Below, in pieces: positions 23,967 to 34,650 of a stretch of DNA of 64,000 nucleotides. The stretch is from Triatoma infestans. Its lineage: Eukaryota; Arthropoda; Insecta; Hemiptera; Reduviidae. The translations under genes were made by a program, and so were the position numbers. Where the stretch lies: assembly GCA_011037195.1 (NCBI GenBank), contig JAAEAF010003751.1, positions 26,958 through 90,957 of the forward strand. The letters run 5' to 3'. Within the stretch, counting starts at the first letter, position 1. Each line of letters starts with the position of its first letter. The notes under the pieces were generated by a model, which worked only from the letters and a program-made list of their open reading frames with translations, had not been told where the DNA came from and did no database searches.

Positions 23967-24489
23967 TGTAATGACATGGCAAAGTCATTGGCATCGGCAA
24001 AGTCATTGATGTCGGCAAAATACACTAAAAGAAAGATTTACAACTAGTGGTCCAGCCATCTGCTATCTAAACAAACCTGGCAGTAATAAAAAGCAACCAT
24101 TGGCCGCCAACAGACGCGGTCAATAAACATCAAAGCTCCTTTCATCAATACTTAATCAATAAACAAGCACCGCTATAAGGTTGGCCACTGAACTGACCTG
24201 AATAAGGTCTTCAAACTACGAAGGTCGCACAAGGCCCCACACTGAGACAGATGCCTTGGTGTGAGTGTGAACAACAATATATATATAAACTCTACCATAT
24301 ACGACATAATTATTATATCAGCTACAACCAATCGAGCACGTCTATATACCCGAGCGGCAATTCACAGTTATATTCAAACTCATTATTAGTAGTGCATCTT
24401 AGTTAGTTATTTTAGTCCTTCTAATTTATTAATTATTTAACTTATATTTATTATTGAGTATTTTATTATAGTTATTAGTTACCATTACA
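23967..24489 (+). mobile_element. solo LTR, family 1, short variant (copy F)
   Basis: It begins TGTAATGACATGG like copy A and shares its TATA region (ATATATATAAACTCTACC near 24280). It stops at GTTACCATTACA, about 120 bp short of copy A's end. ATGG flanks it on both sides (23963-23966 and 24490-24493), which supports a genuine alternative 3' boundary rather than decay. Confidence 0.72.
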
Positions 24490-25200
24490 ATGGCAATGAG
24501 TTTGCTAAACCAAAGAAGCACATATCATCTACCTCTGTGGGTTTTATGTGGGGGCATGACGTGTGAATATTGGGGTATGTAAATTGTTCCTGTTAAACTG
24601 GGATTAACCCAACTCGAAGGTATACCATGATTCCTGAAGCGGTGAATATTCTACTTTCCACTATGTAAAGGTATATGAGTAACATGAGAGTCAATTTAGG
24701 CGCCATAACTGTGCGTTTGTTTGTTCCCACAGCGCCATTTCTGCTTACCAAAATTGGCCCACTGGGCACTCGATCTCAACGATTCCCACGGTTTCACTTT
24801 TAAGAAAACCGGAGACCTTATCTACTTGGTGTTTGAGAAAAGGTTGAGGTAATTTCGACATCACTGCCTTCTGCCGGATGAGACGCGTCTAAACCGAGTG
24901 CAAGCTATCCTGAAGGAAACATCAGAGGAAACCAGCTACTAGATGGTTCGATAACAATTTCGCCCATATACCCAACTCGTATGATCGATTTGCACGACAG
25001 AACCGCTGGGGACCTCTACCAGGGTTTCCCCTGGCTTCCTCTTAGCCAGTCGTAGTTCACCATATTTCGGGTATCAGCGTGTATGCTCTTGCAAAGCAAG
25101 AAACAAGCGCCCTGGGTATGCGGGAAAATTTCATACATTACTAAATGATATTTTTATCTTCCATAAAGTGGATATTGTAAAAAAGTAAACTCTTTTACTC
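24490..25200. other. unassigned block with higher GC at 24710-25120
   Basis: The plus strand at about 24770-24850 can be read as DLNDSHGFTFKKTGDLIYLV, then FEKRLR, and the next 60 bases in a shifted frame give LLPDETRLNRVQAILKE. Downstream is CTGGCTTCCTCTTAGCCAGT. It looks unlike the local AT-rich background and may be part of an uncharacterised retroelement. I do not recognise the family. Confidence 0.3.
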
Positions 25201-27029
25201 TTTACTTTCATTTCGCCGGAGTTTTATGTAGGGTTGGACAAAGAAAAATGTAGAAGAGAAATGTACACTGGCTGAACACTGATATACGAGTATTAATTAA
25301 GAAAACAGAGAACTGCAAGGACTTTACTGTGTCAGATATAGAGGATGGTGACATGAGCAAGAATAATGACAGACTGAATTGGCAAAAGTGTGGCGATACT
25401 GATGATTTCTCGAACATTGTGTCTGCAGGATCGAATGTCAGACTGCATTGTAGACTCCCGGTTTAGTCTAGCTATCCTTAGATGTGTATGTAGAAAGTTT
25501 CCCCTCCTTCCAAATTTCCTAGAGATTGAGGTAGAAGGATCTTGTTCTCCCGTAGCTTATGGTAGGAAGATGCGTCATGTCTCATGTGACGTGGCGGATT
25601 GACCGATCGCTATATGATTTTTTTTTTTTGTTGCAGGCAGTATATGATGCCAACAATCCATTACATATATATGAACTAAGTAACAGCGAAAATACCGAAG
25701 GAAATTCCAACTGGTACCTCCTAGAGATCTGATGCATAAGTGCTACTTTATTGAACATATATTCAATTTTTTTGCCGTTTTCCTTTAAACTTTTTCACCA
25801 ATTACTTTTGATACCATTGTTTATTTAAACTGTGTTGCTATTACATGAACCCATTTCCAGATTTTAAATAAGAAAGGTGTTTAAAAAAAAAAAAGATTAT
25901 GAAATTAGCCTGAGAATTAAACTGTACCAAAATCTAGAGAGATAGGGAACAAAAGTTAGGTAATTGCTCGAACAAAAGAGTAAAATATTGGATAATAAAT
26001 TTAATTGCATTCGCTGATGGATGGGACAAAGACAGTTTTCAAGATCAATTCTGGAATTCCAGGAACTAGCAAATTTTATTAGATATTCCAAGCGATCATG
26101 TAATGCTCCAGAAACCCCCTGCTCATCCTACAAACTTTATATAATAACTTCGACTTTCATATTTATTTCAATAATTTTTTTACCAAAAAAATAGACGTTT
26201 CTGGCGGCAAACTGTGAAATTAGATACACCTTTACATAGCCTTTAAATCATCAATTACGTAAATCATCAATTATATTGACCCTTTACTATCGTGCATGTT
26301 TCTAATTATATAATAATAATAATAGTCGTGTTGGGTTAATATAACTCGAAATGTTAATGTGACATAATCGTTTCTATGAAGAAAACATTCTTTCTTCAAG
26401 TACTTTCTTCAATAACTTCAATTAGTAACTAATAGGCTGTCGTAATCTTTCAATCTATTTCAAGAAATAGTCAGTTCTTCAATGTGATATCATGAAAATA
26501 ATTAAATAATAAAATTAAATGCAGACATTAGCAGTTTTGTATAGTTTTATATAATCATACGAAAGCCGGCTAATGTGCAATGTCTCCCTCCCATTTACCC
26601 CCGTCGCCAATGCAGTTTCTTCTAATGGTATTATATTTACGTTTTGTGATATTAAAGTGAGTTTTTTTTTTTTTAAATTTTATTACAGCTAAATCATCAT
26701 GAAGTCCCTAAATCACATAATCTGTTATTTTTACAAATTTTGAATGTATAAATATACCTTTTCAATTCCTATGTTATAATGAGATTTTTTTTTAATCTGA
26801 TGTACGAAGTCATACTTTGCCAGTTGAAATCTACAAATCATTGTAGTATAGCCGATAATCATCCATTTTAGTCTGATAAACGCTCTGATACAAACCGATA
26901 ACATGGATGCCATAATATGATACCTTGCTAATATCAACTTCTTTATAAGCATACTAAAACTTACCACCGCATCAGACAACGACACTTCCACGCGAATTTC
27001 GTCAACCAAAAGTGGTGCCATTTCACTCA
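25201..27029. other. AT-rich region, possible decayed LTR at 25240-25460
   Basis: GCTGAACACTGATATACGAG, then AGAACTGCAAGGACTTTAC, resembles the reverse of family-2 LTR 3' ends, but it is too diverged to bound. The 99-codon minus-strand frame at 26731-27030 has no recognised motif; a protein role is doubtful. Confidence 0.35.
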
Positions 27030-27370
27030 ATTACAGTTTTTTTTCTTTAAATTTTCTCAAAAACACAACACATACAAAGAGCTACAAGTTTTATTTAAAA
27101 CATTTCTCCGGGAAAATTTATTTAAGGGTTCTTTTGAAGGAGGGTTGGTGTTAGGTTTTCATCTAAAGTGCTATTCCAGTTCAACAATATGCTGTACAAT
27201 TTTGTCAATATTAATTTTAATTAATATTAACCAATTATTTTAATTAATTAATATTAATTAGTATTATATAAGCTACCAAAATTCCTAGTTTGAAGAAAAT
27301 CGGTTGACCGGAAGTACGACTTTACTAAATAGGTTTTTCAATTTTTTTTTTTTTTTTACTTTTCTCTATA
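27030..27370 (-). repeat. CTCTTAC-family module
   Basis: CAAAGAGCTACAAGTTTTAT, then CATTTCTCCGGGAAAATTTA, GGGTTCTTTTGAAGGAGGG, and GAAAATCGGTTGACCGGAAG with GTACGACTTTAC match one module of the family in reverse orientation. The ends are lost. Confidence 0.6.
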
Positions 27371-28197
27371 AAAAAAAAAAGCCGACGGTTTTAAACAATA
27401 ATAAGTAATTATATGTGTGGATAAAATAATTTACTTTTTCGCAGTAAGAGCAAGTCGTACTTTGACAGAAATTACTTGGAACATATTGATTAAATTCTTC
27501 CCAACCATGGTAACTAGCTGAAAAAAAAAATATAAAAAAAATAAATTATATTTTTGCGGTTGTTAATAAGGTATATATTCTTCATCATTAGATTTAACTG
27601 GAAAAATTTGTCACAAAAAAATAAAAATCAGTAAATTTCAAAGGACCTACTTTGAGCATTTTTAATGAGATATTTATTTAGAGCATCACTGTGCATAACA
27701 CAGCAATAACCATGGGAAAACTCATACTCCAAACTCATTGGCTTCGGGAATTTATAAAGAATGCCGTTTTATAATTTATTTATTTTTTAAGAAAAAATTT
27801 TCTTTAATCTTTCTTAAAATAATAGGTTGAATGAAAATATTATAAAGTAGATATAATTTGATTGATTACTTTAGTAAGTTTTTGACATTGAAAGTATATA
27901 AAAGTCTAAAAACTTTGTTCACTTTCCCTTCTTTTAGTTATAATTAGTTATAAAATATTTATAATGGCAGCAAAAAGGCCTTGAAAAACTTTACGAAATT
28001 ATAAAGTATAATTTCATAACAAGTAAGAATTTATAATATTATTTTAATGTAACTAATTTTACAAATTGGATTAAAAAATCACAAAATTGATTAGAAAATT
28101 AAAAATTTTCCTATTTTTTATATGATTTGTAATAATTGTTATAACAATCTGATGTGAAATATTCACACGGCCTTTTATTTCACCCCTCATAATACCC
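27371..28197. other. AT-rich spacer
   Basis: A CTCTTAC end (CTGATGTGAAATATTCACAC) lies at 28149-28168. Nothing else is recognised. Confidence 0.45.
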
Positions 28198-28453
28198 TAC
28201 CATACCCTATGGCGCAACAGCCCCTGAAGGGCCAAGGCTTGCCAGACGGCGATGTGGTACATAGCGTGTGGTAAGTACTCCGCAGTTACCATGCCGTTTA
28301 GTTCCGGCCTTTTCTACCTAGGGCGCTACCAACTGTAGCTTCCCACTTTTTATCACGATGCTGGGTCAACACCGACTCGCCCCTCACGGGAATCAACCCT
28401 GAATTCTCGCATGAAAGACGAGTGCGCTAGCCGCTAGACCAACACGTGAGGAC
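28198..28453 (-). mobile_element. tRNA-derived SINE2 copy
   Basis: It matches the copy at 12880-13132. The minus-strand head is TCCTCACGTGTTGGTCTAGC, with GGCTAGCGCACTCGTC and GGGTTGATTCC as A- and B-box regions (the B box lacks one C). It ends at GCGCCATAGGGTATGG. No confident target duplication is visible. Confidence 0.75.
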
Positions 28454-28525
28454 CTTCCTAATAATGTTATATATACAATTACAAATTTTTCTTTATATTT
28501 CAATTTTTCGCTCATAATGTTCTAA

Positions 28526-28994
28526 TATAGTGGATGTGAGAAGGAGAGAGAATTAAAGAGAATGGATATTAGAGAAATAAACTGGATGATATGCTGAACA
28601 TTGTATAATGAATAGAGCACACAAACTGCAAGGACTCTGCAGTTAAAATGGTTGTACCCTGCTTAGTCTAGCCTAGTGGCGAGATTGATTCATTTAATGT
28701 ATGCTACTCGGCTCTTCAGATCCGATCGGAGAATCTCACAGGAAATGAATCAAACGTTAGTTACTCCTTACCTAGGCCAAGCTAGGAAGTGACAGTTCGA
28801 TTCATATATATAGAGCAACTACCTATTTATTACTCAGCCAGTCTGTCTCTTTATATTTCCCTCGCTACCTCAACTTCTATTCAACCATAAAGTCCTCGCA
28901 GTTTGTGTGCTCTATTCATCATTATACAGTGATCACCATATCATCTAGTTTATTTCTCTAAAATCCATTCTCTTTAATTCTCACAACCATTACA
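28526..28994. mobile_element. two family-2 LTRs in inverted orientation
   Basis: 28526-28645 is the reversed 3' half of a family-2 LTR (TGGATGTGAGAAGGAGAGAG, then GCTGAACATTGTATAATGAA). 28660-28725 is its reversed 5' region, so an internal part is deleted. From about 28740 a forward copy follows, from GAAATGAATCAAACGTTAGT to CACAACCATTACA at 28994. The two meet head to head. Confidence 0.6.
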
Positions 28995-29099
28995 TAAACA
29001 TAAATAATATATAGATAGTTTGGGGGACAAGTTTCAACCTACCAACAGAGATAGGTAGCAGAATGATTATGAGAATGTCGTAAGCGAGCGCCAATATAT

Positions 29100-29824
29100 C
29101 GTAATATTGGACAAACATGTTTCAGTTTTTAACGTCGCAGATTCCTCGGAACCATCTGTACACAATTTTTTTTTTTTTTGGATAATGTTATAAACAAAAG
29201 AGATAGGTTTATCATCTATGCAGTTTAGTATTTCAAGATAAGTATGAAAATCGTTTTAGCGGTTTCCGAGAAAATCGGGAAAAGCTGCAAAACAATATTC
29301 ACTAAGGAAGTCGAACTGATGGATGATGGATTTTTACCAAAAACTTCGTAAAACATTCAATCATGGTACCTATATGGAATACTAACAATGCATATACTGT
29401 ATGCATGGTACATATATGGATTACTTCCTGCAAAATTTACTTTCTCTCAAACATACTAAGCGCTTCCTCTTATTGCGATCGTGCCACAATTTCAAAATTG
29501 AGTTTTCATCAGAAATATATGTTTTGGAGTCGAAAAAAAAGAAGGTTTTCTTAGCGAATCTTAGGGAAGTCTGTACGTGTATGTGTATATGTGTTAACTT
29601 AATATCACAAAACCAAAAGTCGCAGGAATTTCAAACTTGCTATTAAAGAATACCACCACGTCAGACAGGTAGATTTCGGGCAAAATCCATCAACCGGATG
29701 TGCGAATATCTATCACTTATATTTTAAACAGTTAGTCGGTTAAGTTTTTGGCGTTTCTGGGGAAACAGTAGCGTTATAGCTTTCTTCTAAAGTACCACTT
29801 CAGTATAATATATGGTTTAACACC

Positions 29825-29885
<61 letters not shown>

Positions 29886-30095
29886 ACATTAAAAGCATTG
29901 ATACGATTCTAATTTTCAAAAATATCGGTTTACCATTTATACAGCTTTAAAGACAAGGTTTTTTTTAAGTTTTGGGTATTTTCTCGGTTAACTGTTACAA
30001 AAATGTTGTTTAAACTTGGAATGGAACATGAAGAGAAACGTATCACTTTTATTTGAAACATTTTTCTGAAACAAATTTAATTTTATCGATTATTT
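29100..30095 (-). repeat. CTCTTAC-family copies with (AAT)n expansion
   Basis: 29140-29330 is a diverged module. 29455-30095 is a reverse-orientation copy starting with CTTCCTCTTATTGCGATCGT, followed by TTGAGTTTTCATCAGAAATA and AACCGGATGTGCG, and ending in the ACTTTTATTTGAAACATTTT module. An uninterrupted AAT tract occupies about 29826-29884 inside it. The small plus-strand frames at 29363-29646 come from the repeat. Confidence 0.6.
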
Positions 30096-30129
30096 GGTTG
30101 ACAGTTAGTGTAAATTTTGCCCAGTAGGA

Positions 30130-30510
30130 GAGTAGCGACTCAGTATGCAGTTCAGTACTCCATGCACATCGTCAGAACAGTATACAATACACTTGAATTA
30201 CATACATTCTACTCTTTACAGACAAGGACAAACACAATAATACACAAACTAGAGTTTCTGTCCCTAGTTAATTGGCATAAGCCAAGGGAGAAAAAAGAGA
30301 TTAGCGCGCTGGCCTAGCAATGCGGAGGTCCCAGGTTTGTATCCAGTTTGCTGCCCTTAGATTTTCTCTTCCTATGAGCCCCTTCAGCTCACTGTCCGGT
30401 GATGGGCAGTGTTGTCTATATGTAGCTAGAGAACACTGCTTGGAGACCGGCAGTGAACCGAGAAGGTTCCGGAGGCGGGGGCACAATAGATCTTTCAGGT
30501 CGCAATGTAA
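30130..30510 (+). mobile_element. tRNA-derived SINE1, long form
   Basis: The tRNA-like part starts near 30297 (GATTAGCGCGCTGGCCTAGC, then GGTTTGTATCC as a weak B box) and carries the SINE1 body (CACTGTCCGGTGATGGGCAG). About 165 bp upstream (30130-30295) is also shared with the copy at 46200-46590, including GTCAGAACAGTATACAATAC, then ACACTTGAA, and TTAATTGGCATAAGCCAAGG. The repeat unit is therefore longer than the tRNA-body form at 10039 and 48144. The B box is degraded. Confidence 0.65.
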
Positions 30511-30515
30511 TAGTC

Positions 30516-31012
30516 TGTAATGCTTACGGTGTGGATGTGTTTAGGTATCTTGTGGCGTGAGCGTTTTAGCGAAAAGGGCTTGTGTTTGTTTGAGATAGAA
30601 TATAAGAATATAATCAAGAAAGCACCACTGATTATAAAATAAATATATTTTCTAACTGAATTTAAATAGCTTTATAATATCACAGCGATTAAGTATAAAT
30701 CAATTAATTAATCTAGATTAGATGCTAAATGTTTTAACTTATAACTGGCACTGATACAAGAGAGCGATTCCTGAAGTGTTCTAGCTTTGGAAGTAGAATT
30801 ACGACTCGTGTGGTTTGAAGGCTGAGTTAAGACTGTGTACTCTTTACTCTTTTAAAGCTAATATTAGACTCACTTCTCTGGAATCGCTCTCTCTCTCGCG
30901 GGGGAATTCTCTTATACAAAAGAGTTACCCTAACGGGATTTTGTGCCTTTGTTTAATGATCCCAATATTCAGTACCTGACACTAAAATACAATCTTTTTG
31001 AAGATAAATTCA
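30516..31012. mobile_element. putative solo LTR, family 3
   Basis: It begins TGTAATGCTTACGGTGTGG and ends AAATTCA, flanked by TAGTC on both sides (30511-30515 and 31013-31017). The interior is similar to 50640-51250 (GTTTTAGCGAAAAGGGCTTG versus TTTTTAGCGAAGTG, then GGGCTTATG). Five-base duplications fit BEL or copia-like integrases. The boundary call rests on the repeat flanks only. Confidence 0.45.
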
Positions 31013-31279
31013 TAGTCTAATATATGAACAAAATTAGATAAATTATTTTTAAAAACTATAATTTTTCATTTCGTACTTCCACTACAGTCCCATATAACAA
31101 TCTTGTTTAAATTGTGAACTTGAAAAGCCGTTTTTAATTTTGAAATAAAGAGCTCCAAATAAGGCTGCTCAGGTGTACAATTAAGGGATCACTACCACCA
31201 TTTTCATGGCCAGACCAAACTAAACATTGTAACGATGCAATTACAACAAAAAAAAAAAAAAAATTCTTGATAAATTGTA

Positions 31280-31500
31280 TTAAAAAGTGAATAAGTGTAA
31301 GTCGTGTTAGTTTTCACAATACATTTTTAATTTTTTTATTTTTTGAGGAAATTCATTCACATACAAACGACTAAAAACTACTCTTTTCAAACTCAGGGGA
31401 CTTCAAACATATATTTCCGGTGAAAACTTAATTTCAAAAATCTGACACGATCGTAATATTTCCTCTTAATAAGAGTGAGATAAAGTAAAAAAAAAAAAAA
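31280..31500 (+). repeat. CTCTTAC-family end fragments
   Basis: AAGTCGTGTTAGTTTTCACA is followed by ACTCAGGGGACTTCAAACAT, TTTCCGGTGAAAACTTAATT and GACACGATCGTAATATTTCC, then CTCTTAATAAG. Both family ends are joined with the modules deleted. Confidence 0.6.
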
Positions 31501-32068
31501 TTGAAACACTTCACTGATTATTTCTTGTAATTTAATATTTCTATGTTACTGAAAATTAATTTAAACTTTTACTTATATTATTTGTTCTGAAATAAAATAA
31601 AATAAAAAATCGCCTGAAAGTAGGACATCCTCCCTCAAAAAAAAAACTTTTTTAGAGATATTTTACCAAAAAAAAAAAAGCCCACACATGATATCTTTGT
31701 ACGTGATAAGAGGACTATCCTACTAAAAAGTTTCAGACATGTTCGTAATATATTTCTGTTTAGTACAATATCCAGCTAAAAGCCTTTGTCTTGTAAAGTA
31801 TTCTTATTTGTACAGGAATGTAAACTGTTTCTTTTGTGAGTGTGAACAATTTATACATTAAATCTATATTTCACCATCTTAAAGTGATGATTAATATGAT
31901 GATCCCCTGTCACTTTGAAATAAAATAATTCTAACAACACTATGTTCTTCAATTAACCAATAATACTTATTAGTACCTAATGATCGGAAGTTAGAGAAAA
32001 CCAAAAAAAAAAAACTATTTCCAAATGGTGTAGTAGCAATTGCTTGCAGGTAAACATAAAAAAAAAAT
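31501..32068. other. AT-rich spacer
   Basis: Poly-A runs are present. No gene is recognised. Confidence 0.45.
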
Positions 32069-33092
32069 CTGGTGTGAAACACTCACACAACTTTCTCTTA
32101 CTCCTGTTCCAAAATTATAACTGACAAAGGTTATAGTTTGTGTACCAAATATAACGAAATTCGTCGGTAACTGAAAAAACTGTTCAGTAAAAGCGCACTT
32201 CCGGCTTACAAATTTTCTTAAAACTTGGCATTTAGGCCATCTATATATTTCTAATTAATTTTGTTTGGATGATAGAATTGTATAATCAACTATGATAGCA
32301 CTTTAGAAGAAACTGTAACCCCACCCCTCCCCTAAAAGTGCCCTTAAATGAATTTTCTCAGAGAAATGTTTTCTATAAAAGTTGTAGATCCTTGAATGTT
32401 TAGTTTATATGTACTGTTTCAAGAAAATCGTCGGGGCCATTTTTGAGAAAATCACGAAAAAGTGAAAAAAATCATTTAGTAAAGTGTTAAAACAAAAGCA
32501 CTTCCGGTTTTTCGATTTTTCTCAAACTCGGAATTTCAACAACATATTTAATTCTAATTAACATTATTTAAATGACCGAATTGTGTAATAACCTGAAATA
32601 GCACTTTAGAGGGTAACCTAACCCCACCCTTCCCCCAGAAGGGCCCTTAAATCAATTTTCCCAGAGAAATGTTTCAAATAAAAGTTGTAGCTCCTTGTAT
32701 ATGTAGTTGATGTACCAAGTTTAAAGAAAATCGTTGGAGCCATTTTTGAGAAAAACGCGAAAAAGTAAAAAAAACAACTAGTAAAGTGGTACTTCCGGTT
32801 GAGGAATTTTGACAGATAACGCACAGTCAGATCGCATGGTGATACCTAAACGGAATATTAAGTTTCAGTTTTCTACGTTTTTTCGTTTTTGAGCTATGCT
32901 GTTCACATATACACACACACCACGACACCGACAGCACACAACCAGACACACACCAGCCACAGACACACAAACCATTTTGCTAACCAATTTTTTGGACTCA
33001 GGGGACCTCAAACCGGATATTTCCGGTGAAAACTCGATATCAAAAGGTTGACACGATTACAATACTTCCTCTTACTAGGAGTAAGAGAAAGT
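32069..33092 (+). repeat. CTCTTAC-family interspersed repeat, reference copy
   Basis: It starts TCTGGTGTGAAACACTCACA with a small hairpin (GTGTGA/TCACAC). ACTTTCTCTTACTCCT (32090-32105) is matched inversely by AGGAGTAAGAGAAAGT (33077-33092). Next to the right end, CTCTTACT and AGTAAGAG pair around three bases. The interior has two tandem modules: the CTTCCGG motif recurs at about 32200, 32503 and 32794 (roughly 303 and 291 bp apart). Each module carries GCACTTTAGA, a CCCCACCC run, AATTTTCTCAGAGAAATGTT-like and AAAATCGT-GG-CCATTTTTGAG sequence. No protein is encoded. The class is unknown: inverted ends suggest a DNA transposon, but no duplication was verified. Confidence 0.75.
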
Positions 33093-33251
33093 AAAAAGAC
33101 CTCATTTTTATGGCGTACCAAGGTATGCTGTTAGCATGTCCCTTAGGCATATGTCATTGAAGCTTCAAGTCATGTACAGTTTCACAGAACTCATCCTATA
33201 AATGAGCACAGTGATTATCGGCACTCTAAGGTGCTCATTGGAGTTCGGATA

Positions 33252-33572
33252 TGTAACAGCAACCAAAGAGAGTGAAGAGAAGAGAAACAAACCCAAGCGC
33301 TCACTCGGACTGGAGTGGGAGAACTGTATAAATACAGCGACGGACAGTCTAGAGAGGACAGTTCAAGACAGTTCAATATAGCTCACTATAGTTCATCACC
33401 TCGCCAGTAACTTCGTGTCATTTTCATAACACACTACCATGACCATCTCTATTGTAAAGTCCAGGCAGACTGTGTCTCATTATTATTATTATACATAGTT
33501 AACCAGTGTTAATCCTGTCTTCTTAATTCATCAACCACACCTAAATTCTCTCCATCTAACACATCCATTATA
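33252..33572 (+). mobile_element. solo LTR related to family 2
   Basis: It begins TGTAACAGCAACCAAAGAG, has ACTGTATAAATACAGCG as a TATA-like site near 33330, then ACAGTT repeats, GTAAAGTCCAGGCAGACTGT, and ends ACACATCCATTATA. The layout is identical to 44833-45179. No exact flanking duplication was found. Confidence 0.6.
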
Positions 33573-33954
33573 CGTATAATAGGTTTCAGAAGGAGTGTTG
33601 GCGTTTTTATTATTTAAAAAGTAGTTACAAATATTTGTAATTAATTGAAATTCTTGATTTATGCAGTAGAGGGCAGGACCTCTGTGTGTAGCACCCTCTG
33701 GGCTAGCTAGTCTGCCCTACTCTCACTCTAACTCTAAACTCTATACTAACCAATGCTCGCTCGTGCGCCCTTCCTAACTAACTCACAATTTAAACATAAA
33801 TACTTTTTATATGAAGAAATCAATAAACTATATTATTTCTTATTTAACTTATAGTGAGTGCAATAAATCCAATTCAACCAAATAAATAGCTATCTAGTAT
33901 TGTGCGCAAAAACACACCCCCACCAAAGCGGCATGATCTTCAGAAGTTTAGAAG
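33573..33954. other. unassigned spacer
   Basis: 33665-33780 is more GC-rich (CTCTGGGCTAGCTAGTCTGC) and could be another LTR piece. No boundaries were found. Confidence 0.35.
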
Positions 33955-34390
33955 ATACATCAACAGGAGAGAAAATGAGTTGTATAGATAAATAAACTAG
34001 AAGTATGAGTGAACACTGTATAATCGAAAAGTAACACAAACTGCCTGGACATAACAATAAAATATATAAATAGGTAGTGAGAGAGAAAAAGAAAGGTTGA
34101 TGACGCGTTGTGACTGCTGTATGAACTCTGCTGCCAGACTGTAGATTCCCTCCTATGGCTGACGCAGATAAGTTTAAACAGTTTCTCCCACTCCAGTCTG
34201 GCCTAAACTTGTGAGTGAGACTGCCACTCTCCTATTGCATCCGGGCAGGGCTTTTAGTGAGTGGGTGATGTGCCTTTCACGGCTTTCCCATAGGCATCTG
34301 ATTGGATTCCTTACTGAGCATTGCGGCTTAAGGAGACATCTGTAAACAATGGGGCTCATGTTGGACCATATGAGACGGAGGAGAAAATAC
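33955..34390 (-). mobile_element. LTR related to family 2, reverse orientation
   Basis: Read on the minus strand it contains CACTCCAGTCTGGCC-like sequence, GGGAGAAACTGTTTAAAC as the TATA-like region (near 34185) and GGCAGTTTGTGTTACTTTTC, matching 44833-45179. The left end (33955-33975) and right end are decayed. The 61-codon frame here is not a gene. Confidence 0.55.
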
Positions 34391-34403
34391 CCATATATAT
34401 CTC

Positions 34404-34638
34404 ATGACGGATAGTTTGGGCTGGGAGAAAATTATGTTCAAGACTTTTAGCCGGAATAGGCTATGTCCTTTGAAGTTTATGGTGCGATTTGTTAGGACTG
34501 TGGTAAAACTTAGGTGGGGTGAAACTCGGGCCCGGACTTTTGTTACCAGACCCGGTAGTTGTTATTCTTTTGAGGCAGCCAGATGGGCCTATGGAGGCTT
34601 TGGCTAGCTCAAGGTTTTAGCCTTCCATTCCTTTGAAT
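34404..34638 (+). pseudogene. RNase H LINE 3'-terminal fragment with AAT tail
   Basis: Translation contains FKTFSRNRLCPLKFMVRFVR, then TVVKLR. Nucleotides match the 3' end of the large LINE around 53210-53400 in opposite orientation, including TTGTTATTCTTT and CCTATGGAGGCTTTGG. It ends CATTCCTTTG followed by AATAATAATAG. It is 5'-truncated, and the next LINE inserted into its tail. Confidence 0.7.
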
Positions 34639-34650
34639 AATAATAGCAGT

